Below are positions 27,394 to 30,564 of a stretch of DNA of 30,564 bases, piece by piece (positions within the stretch are counted from its first letter, which is position 1; each line of letters begins with the position of its first letter). A model generated the notes under the pieces. It ran no database searches, was not told where the DNA came from, and saw only the letters and a list, made by a program, of their open reading frames with translations. Both the position numbers and the translations under genes were made by a program. Origin of the DNA: JAKAGZ01 sp964412105 (GTDB lineage Bacteria > Bacteroidota > Ignavibacteria > Ignavibacteriales > Ignavibacteriaceae); contig CAYPNM010000036.1 of assembly GCA_964412105.1 (NCBI GenBank), forward strand, positions 1 through 30,564, in the 5' to 3' direction.

Positions 27394-27447
27394 ATTATTA
27401 AAAATAAAGGATTAAATGAACTCCTATTGCTAATTTAATCCCAAAAG

Positions 27448-27510
27448 TCACAAAGTTTGTGAAGTATATTTATGAAGGGTCGGAATGTTCTTCCGATCTT
27501 TCATAAATTT
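27448..27510 (+). terminator. Long hairpin terminator after the peptidase, preceded by a palindrome
   Basis: Bases 27469-27485 pair with 27491-27507: 17 consecutive pairs with two G-T, loop TGTTC, followed by TTTGATCC. Just before it, TCACAAA-G-TTTGTGA (27448-27462) is a perfect 7-base inverted repeat. The hairpin is the likely end of the peptidase transcript and isolates the kinase gene that follows. Confidence 0.75.
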
Positions 27511-27565
27511 GATCCTTGTACTTTCCTGATTAAGTAGCCAAATTCAGTCATTAAGGATAACCAAT

Positions 27566-27673
27566 ATGATCGGCAAAAATATATCTCATTACAAGATAAT
27601 AGATAAGTTAGGCGGACCAGCCTGCCGGGCAGGAGCGGAATGGTTCAACTCTTTCTTTGGGGGTGAATTATGA
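27566..27673 (+). pseudogene. Kinase N-terminal remnant, 35-codon ORF overlapping the intact kinase
   Basis: Begins with ATG and a good ribosome binding site (AAGGA, 27553-27557). Its first 16 residues, MIGKNISHYKIIDKLG, match the start of the kinase at 27670 except for one residue, while 10 of those 16 codons differ synonymously. Inside the glycine-loop codons a palindromic element is inserted, after which GCGGAATGG resumes the kinase sequence before homology ends. The insertion adds a net 17 bases and shifts the frame. The ORF ends in TGA at 27671, overlapping the ATG of the next gene as ATGA. It is a dead kinase fragment, but it may now act as a translated leader for the intact kinase. Confidence 0.8.
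27621..27633. repeat. Palindromic element inserted in kinase remnant
   Basis: CCTGCC-G-GGCAGG, a perfect 6-base inverted repeat around one base, at the core of the inserted segment (27615-27634). It is a shortened relative of the palindromes at 2722 and 2894, which share the CCTG/CAGG arms. In the remnant frame the insert reads Gly-Pro-Ala-Cys-Arg-Ala-Gly. Confidence 0.65.
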
Positions 27674-30369
27674 TAGGAAAAACTATTTCGCATTATAAAA
27701 TTATCGATAAACTCGGCGAAGGTGGGATGGGTGTCGTTTATAAAGCCCAGGATACCAAACTCGATCGGATAGTGGCCTTAAAATTTCTACCGGCTCACGC
27801 GCTTTCAAATGAGGAAGATAAAGAACGCTTTGTCAGGGAAGCCAAAGCGGCTGCATCTTTGAATCATCATAACATTGCCCACATATACGAAATAGATGAA
27901 ACCAATAGTGCCGAGAACGGGAAACTGATGTTCATTGCAATGGAGTATGTCGAAGGAAACACTCTCGAAAAGATTATCCATTCAAAAGGTGGCGCTCCCC
28001 TCCCCTTAAAAACTGCAATCAGTTACACAATTCAGATTGCAGAAGGTTTGCAGGTTGCGCATGAAAAAGGGATTGTTCATCGGGATATAAAAACCGCAAA
28101 CATAATGGTTAATGACAGAGAACAAATTAAGATTATGGATTTCGGTCTTGCAAAAGTTTCAGGGGCAACAAAAGTTACAAGACTTGGAACAACAATGGGT
28201 ACTGCCGCTTATATGTCACCTGAACAGGCGAGCGGAGAAAAAGTAGACCACAGAACTGATATCTGGTCGCTCGGGGTTGTAATGTATGAAATGATCTGCG
28301 GACAGCTTCCATTTAAAAATGATTATGAGCAGGCGCTCCTCTACTCTATTATGAATGAAGAGCCTGAGCCTCTGACAGCGAAAAGAACAGGAGTTCCAAT
28401 TTCACTTGATGGAATAATCTCAAAAGCTTTAGCGAAAGACCCTGCTATGCGATACCAGCACGTGGATGAAATTCCTGCTGATTTAAGAACCATAGAGCTA
28501 AAATCAGGAAGTGTAACAACCAAAATATCGTCACAAACAAGATTATTTAAGACACCCTCTCAAAAGAGCAATAAGTTTAATATTCAATTGCCCTGGGTTA
28601 TTACTGCCGCAGTTATATTAATTTCAGCCCTGCTCTTCTTGTTTGTATTTAATAATAAAGGAAACAGTAACGAAGAATCTATAACAAGACTAAGTATAGT
28701 CATTCCGCACGAACATCAACCTATATACAGTGATGATCAGGTAATAACAATCTCTCCTGACGGTAAATATATTGCATATATTGGTTCTATGAATGGCGTT
28801 CCCCAAATATTTTTAAGAGCTATGAACGGATATGAGGTCACTCCTCTTGATGGTACACAGGGCGCGGCAAATCCCTTTTTCTCTCCGGATGGAAAGTGGA
28901 TCGCCTTTTTCGCCGGCGGTAAACTAAAGAAAATTTCAGTCAGCGGTGGAACTCCCGAAACCCTTTGTGATGCGCAGGCAGATCGTGGTGGTTATTGGGC
29001 AGATAATGATAATATTATTTTTGCGGGAGACTATTCTTCTGGACTCACTGAAATATCGTCAAATGGTGATAATGAAAAGGCTCTTACAAAATTAGATCTA
29101 TCGAAAAATGAAAGAACACATCGATGGCCGCAGGTATTGCCCGGCAGCAAATGGGTACTTTATACTATAGGCGACCAGGCTAATGTTAATTCATACGATA
29201 ATTCAAAAATCGCTATGCGATCACTTACAAATGACAAGACGTTTATATTAAATGTTCACGGGGGAATGGCTCGTTATGTGGAACCGGGTTATCTGTTAAT
29301 TTCAAGAAACGGAAATTTGTATTGTACAAAATTTAATCCGGATGATCCTGAAAATAATGCACCTCCGATTACAGTGTTGCAAAATATAGACGGAAATGCT
29401 GCGAGTGGAATCTCCTTTTTTGATATCTCAACAAACGGAGAATTGGTTTATATGCCGGGAGTTGAAAATAATGATGTGATCCCGTCATTTGTAGATATGA
29501 ATGGAATGGTTACTCCTTTAAAGATTGATAAAGGAGAATATGTTGATGCCCGCATTTCACCCGACGGAAACAAAATAGCCTTAACTATGGGAAAAAGCGT
29601 AGAAAACGATGGAGATATCTGGATTTATGACATTAAATCTAACTCTTTAAATAGATTCACATTTGGTCCTGGCAATTATGGACCGGTTTGGAGTAAAGAT
29701 GGCAAATATATATACTATTCGTCCGGTGTTAGTGGTTCTGAAGGAATTATGATAAAAGCTGCAGACGGCTCTTCTTCACCACAAAGAATACTTAATAGTA
29801 CGATCACTGACTATTTGCAAAGCGTGACACCCGATTCACGATATTTGATTTATAATACCTTTGCAGGTCCGACACAGGGCGATATTTTTGCTTTGGATCT
29901 AAAGAATAATTATAAAGTTGATACCCTTATGCGCACGAAGAATTTCGAATATGGCGGTATGGTATCGCCCGATGGGAAATGGTTTGTATATGGCTCTAAT
30001 GAGTCGGGAATTCTCCAAATTTATATGAAAACCTTCCCTGATTTGCAGGGCAAATGGCAGATTTCAACAAACGGAGGCTCTAGTCCGTCATGGACACCGT
30101 CTGGGGATAAAATTTACTACCTTGATCTGCAGTATAAAATTCTATCTGTCGCATTACAAAGAAAACCTTCAGTTGTAATAGGAAATCCCAAAATACTATT
30201 TAACGCCATTAATGGATACTTGCCGAGTACCCCTACAAATAATTACGATATAACTCCGGATGGTAAAGAAATTATTATGTTATTTAAGGGCGATCAGAAA
30301 AAATCGCAATTTGATATCAACGTTGTAACCAACTGGAAAAAAGAATTAAAAGAAAAATTAGGACAATGA
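27670..30369 (+). CDS. Ser/Thr protein kinase with TM anchor and PD40 propeller
   Basis: An 899-residue protein. Kinase domain about 8-275: GEGGMGVVY (16-24), Lys38 in VALK, Glu57, HRDIKTAN with Asp139, DFG at 157-159, AAYMSPEQ at 179-186. A short linker leads to one hydrophobic segment at about 308-328. The C-terminal half is a PD40/TolB-like propeller with strands ITISPDGKYIAYIG, FFSPDGKWIAFFAGG, ISPDGNKIALTMG and VSPDGKWFVYGSNESG. Catalytic residues are complete. GGGGGTG (27659-27665) serves as ribosome binding site and lies inside the upstream remnant ORF, with which the start overlaps by ATGA; translation may be coupled. The kinase half carries an insertion (SAENGK) after strand 4, as does the kinase at 6881 (NSRGDLE), so it is not a very recent copy of the 11043 gene. 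Confidence 0.94.
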   Translation: MIGKTISHYKIIDKLGEGGMGVVYKAQDTKLDRIVALKFLPAHALSNEEDKERFVREAKAAASLNHHNIAHIYEIDETNSAENGKLMFIAMEYVEGNTLEKIIHSKGGAPLPLKTAISYTIQIAEGLQVAHEKGIVHRDIKTANIMVNDREQIKIMDFGLAKVSGATKVTRLGTTMGTAAYMSPEQASGEKVDHRTDIWSLGVVMYEMICGQLPFKNDYEQALLYSIMNEEPEPLTAKRTGVPISLDGIISKALAKDPAMRYQHVDEIPADLRTIELKSGSVTTKISSQTRLFKTPSQKSNKFNIQLPWVITAAVILISALLFLFVFNNKGNSNEESITRLSIVIPHEHQPIYSDDQVITISPDGKYIAYIGSMNGVPQIFLRAMNGYEVTPLDGTQGAANPFFSPDGKWIAFFAGGKLKKISVSGGTPETLCDAQADRGGYWADNDNIIFAGDYSSGLTEISSNGDNEKALTKLDLSKNERTHRWPQVLPGSKWVLYTIGDQANVNSYDNSKIAMRSLTNDKTFILNVHGGMARYVEPGYLLISRNGNLYCTKFNPDDPENNAPPITVLQNIDGNAASGISFFDISTNGELVYMPGVENNDVIPSFVDMNGMVTPLKIDKGEYVDARISPDGNKIALTMGKSVENDGDIWIYDIKSNSLNRFTFGPGNYGPVWSKDGKYIYYSSGVSGSEGIMIKAADGSSSPQRILNSTITDYLQSVTPDSRYLIYNTFAGPTQGDIFALDLKNNYKVDTLMRTKNFEYGGMVSPDGKWFVYGSNESGILQIYMKTFPDLQGKWQISTNGGSSPSWTPSGDKIYYLDLQYKILSVALQRKPSVVIGNPKILFNAINGYLPSTPTNNYDITPDGKEIIMLFKGDQKKSQFDINVVTNWKKELKEKLGQ

Positions 30370-30564
30370 TTTTAATATATCGTTGATCAGGATATTCCCC
30401 CTTCCTGCCCTATATGCCGCCTTTTATCAGAAAACTTTCTAAGACGCTGGACTTTTAATCGGGAAATTCCTTATATTCAAAACAGCCTATTGTCCTCCAA
30501 TCCTGTATTAAAATAATACCTTTATCTGAGTCAGCAAATATGAGCAATACTCACATTTGATGGT
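30370..30564. other. Downstream flank, no gene recognised
   Basis: The last 195 bases after the kinase stop contain no credible ORF, no clear terminator hairpin and no recognised repeat. Confidence 0.4.

Noticed and set aside
1..30564. CRISPR arrays, tRNA or rRNA genes, insertion sequences
   Set aside because: No regularly spaced repeats, cloverleaf-like segments, rRNA motifs or transposase reading frames were found on either strand; the only mobile-looking sequences are the short palindromes.

Overview
This is a low-GC (mid-to-upper 30s % by eye) bacterial window dominated by eukaryotic-type Ser/Thr protein kinases of the HRD/DFG class that carry C-terminal sensor-like halves. The gene mix suggests a member of the Bacteroidota/Chlorobiota group, most likely an Ignavibacteria-like lineage. 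Pointers are the kinase-propeller and kinase-TolB-TPR proteins, a DUF4242 protein, a long VPS10/Asp-box secreted protein, periplasmic S9A peptidase, a pirin, and palindromic intergenic repeats. The taxonomic guess is inference from gene content only. The window contains a scaffold gap of 100 Ns, so it comes from a draft or metagenome-derived assembly.

Layout. 1-2705: a kinase cut by the left edge, with a membrane anchor and PD40 propeller. 2706-3590: gene-free, holding two palindromic repeat elements. 3591-5711: cytoplasmic kinase-TolB-TPR protein, then DUF4242 (5791-6066). 6452-10166: STAS protein, membrane-anchored kinase-TolB-TPR protein, and a small secreted protein interrupted by the gap. 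10317-10727 (minus): secreted HEAT-repeat protein, convergent with the preceding genes and sharing a strong hairpin terminator with them. 11043-13799: kinase-PD40 protein, close paralogue of the first. 13953-17141: large secreted Asp-box protein. 17470-18861: BBE-type FAD oxidase. 19019-22798 (minus): a compact operon of a 7TM-GAF-SpoIIE phosphatase-HATPase protein, a STAS protein and a patatin phospholipase. 22799-24275: a candidate small RNA, a 43-residue ORF, a decayed kinase-TPR pseudogene and a two-hairpin leader. 24276-25178: pirin. 25318-27393: prolyl oligopeptidase. 27566-27673: a kinase N-terminal remnant disrupted by a palindromic element and ending in an ATGA overlap with an intact kinase-PD40 gene (27670-30369).

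How the parts may work together. Four complete or nearly complete receptor kinases share one kinase module but carry two kinds of C-terminal half (TolB-like + TPR, or PD40 propeller). Around them sit the parts of a partner-switching circuit: two STAS proteins and one protein combining a phosphatase and an RsbW/SpoIIAB-like ATPase domain. An input array of paralogous kinases feeding a STAS-based switch is a reasonable hypothesis, but nothing in the sequence proves that the kinases act on the STAS proteins. The two kinase remnants show that this family has been duplicating and decaying locally.
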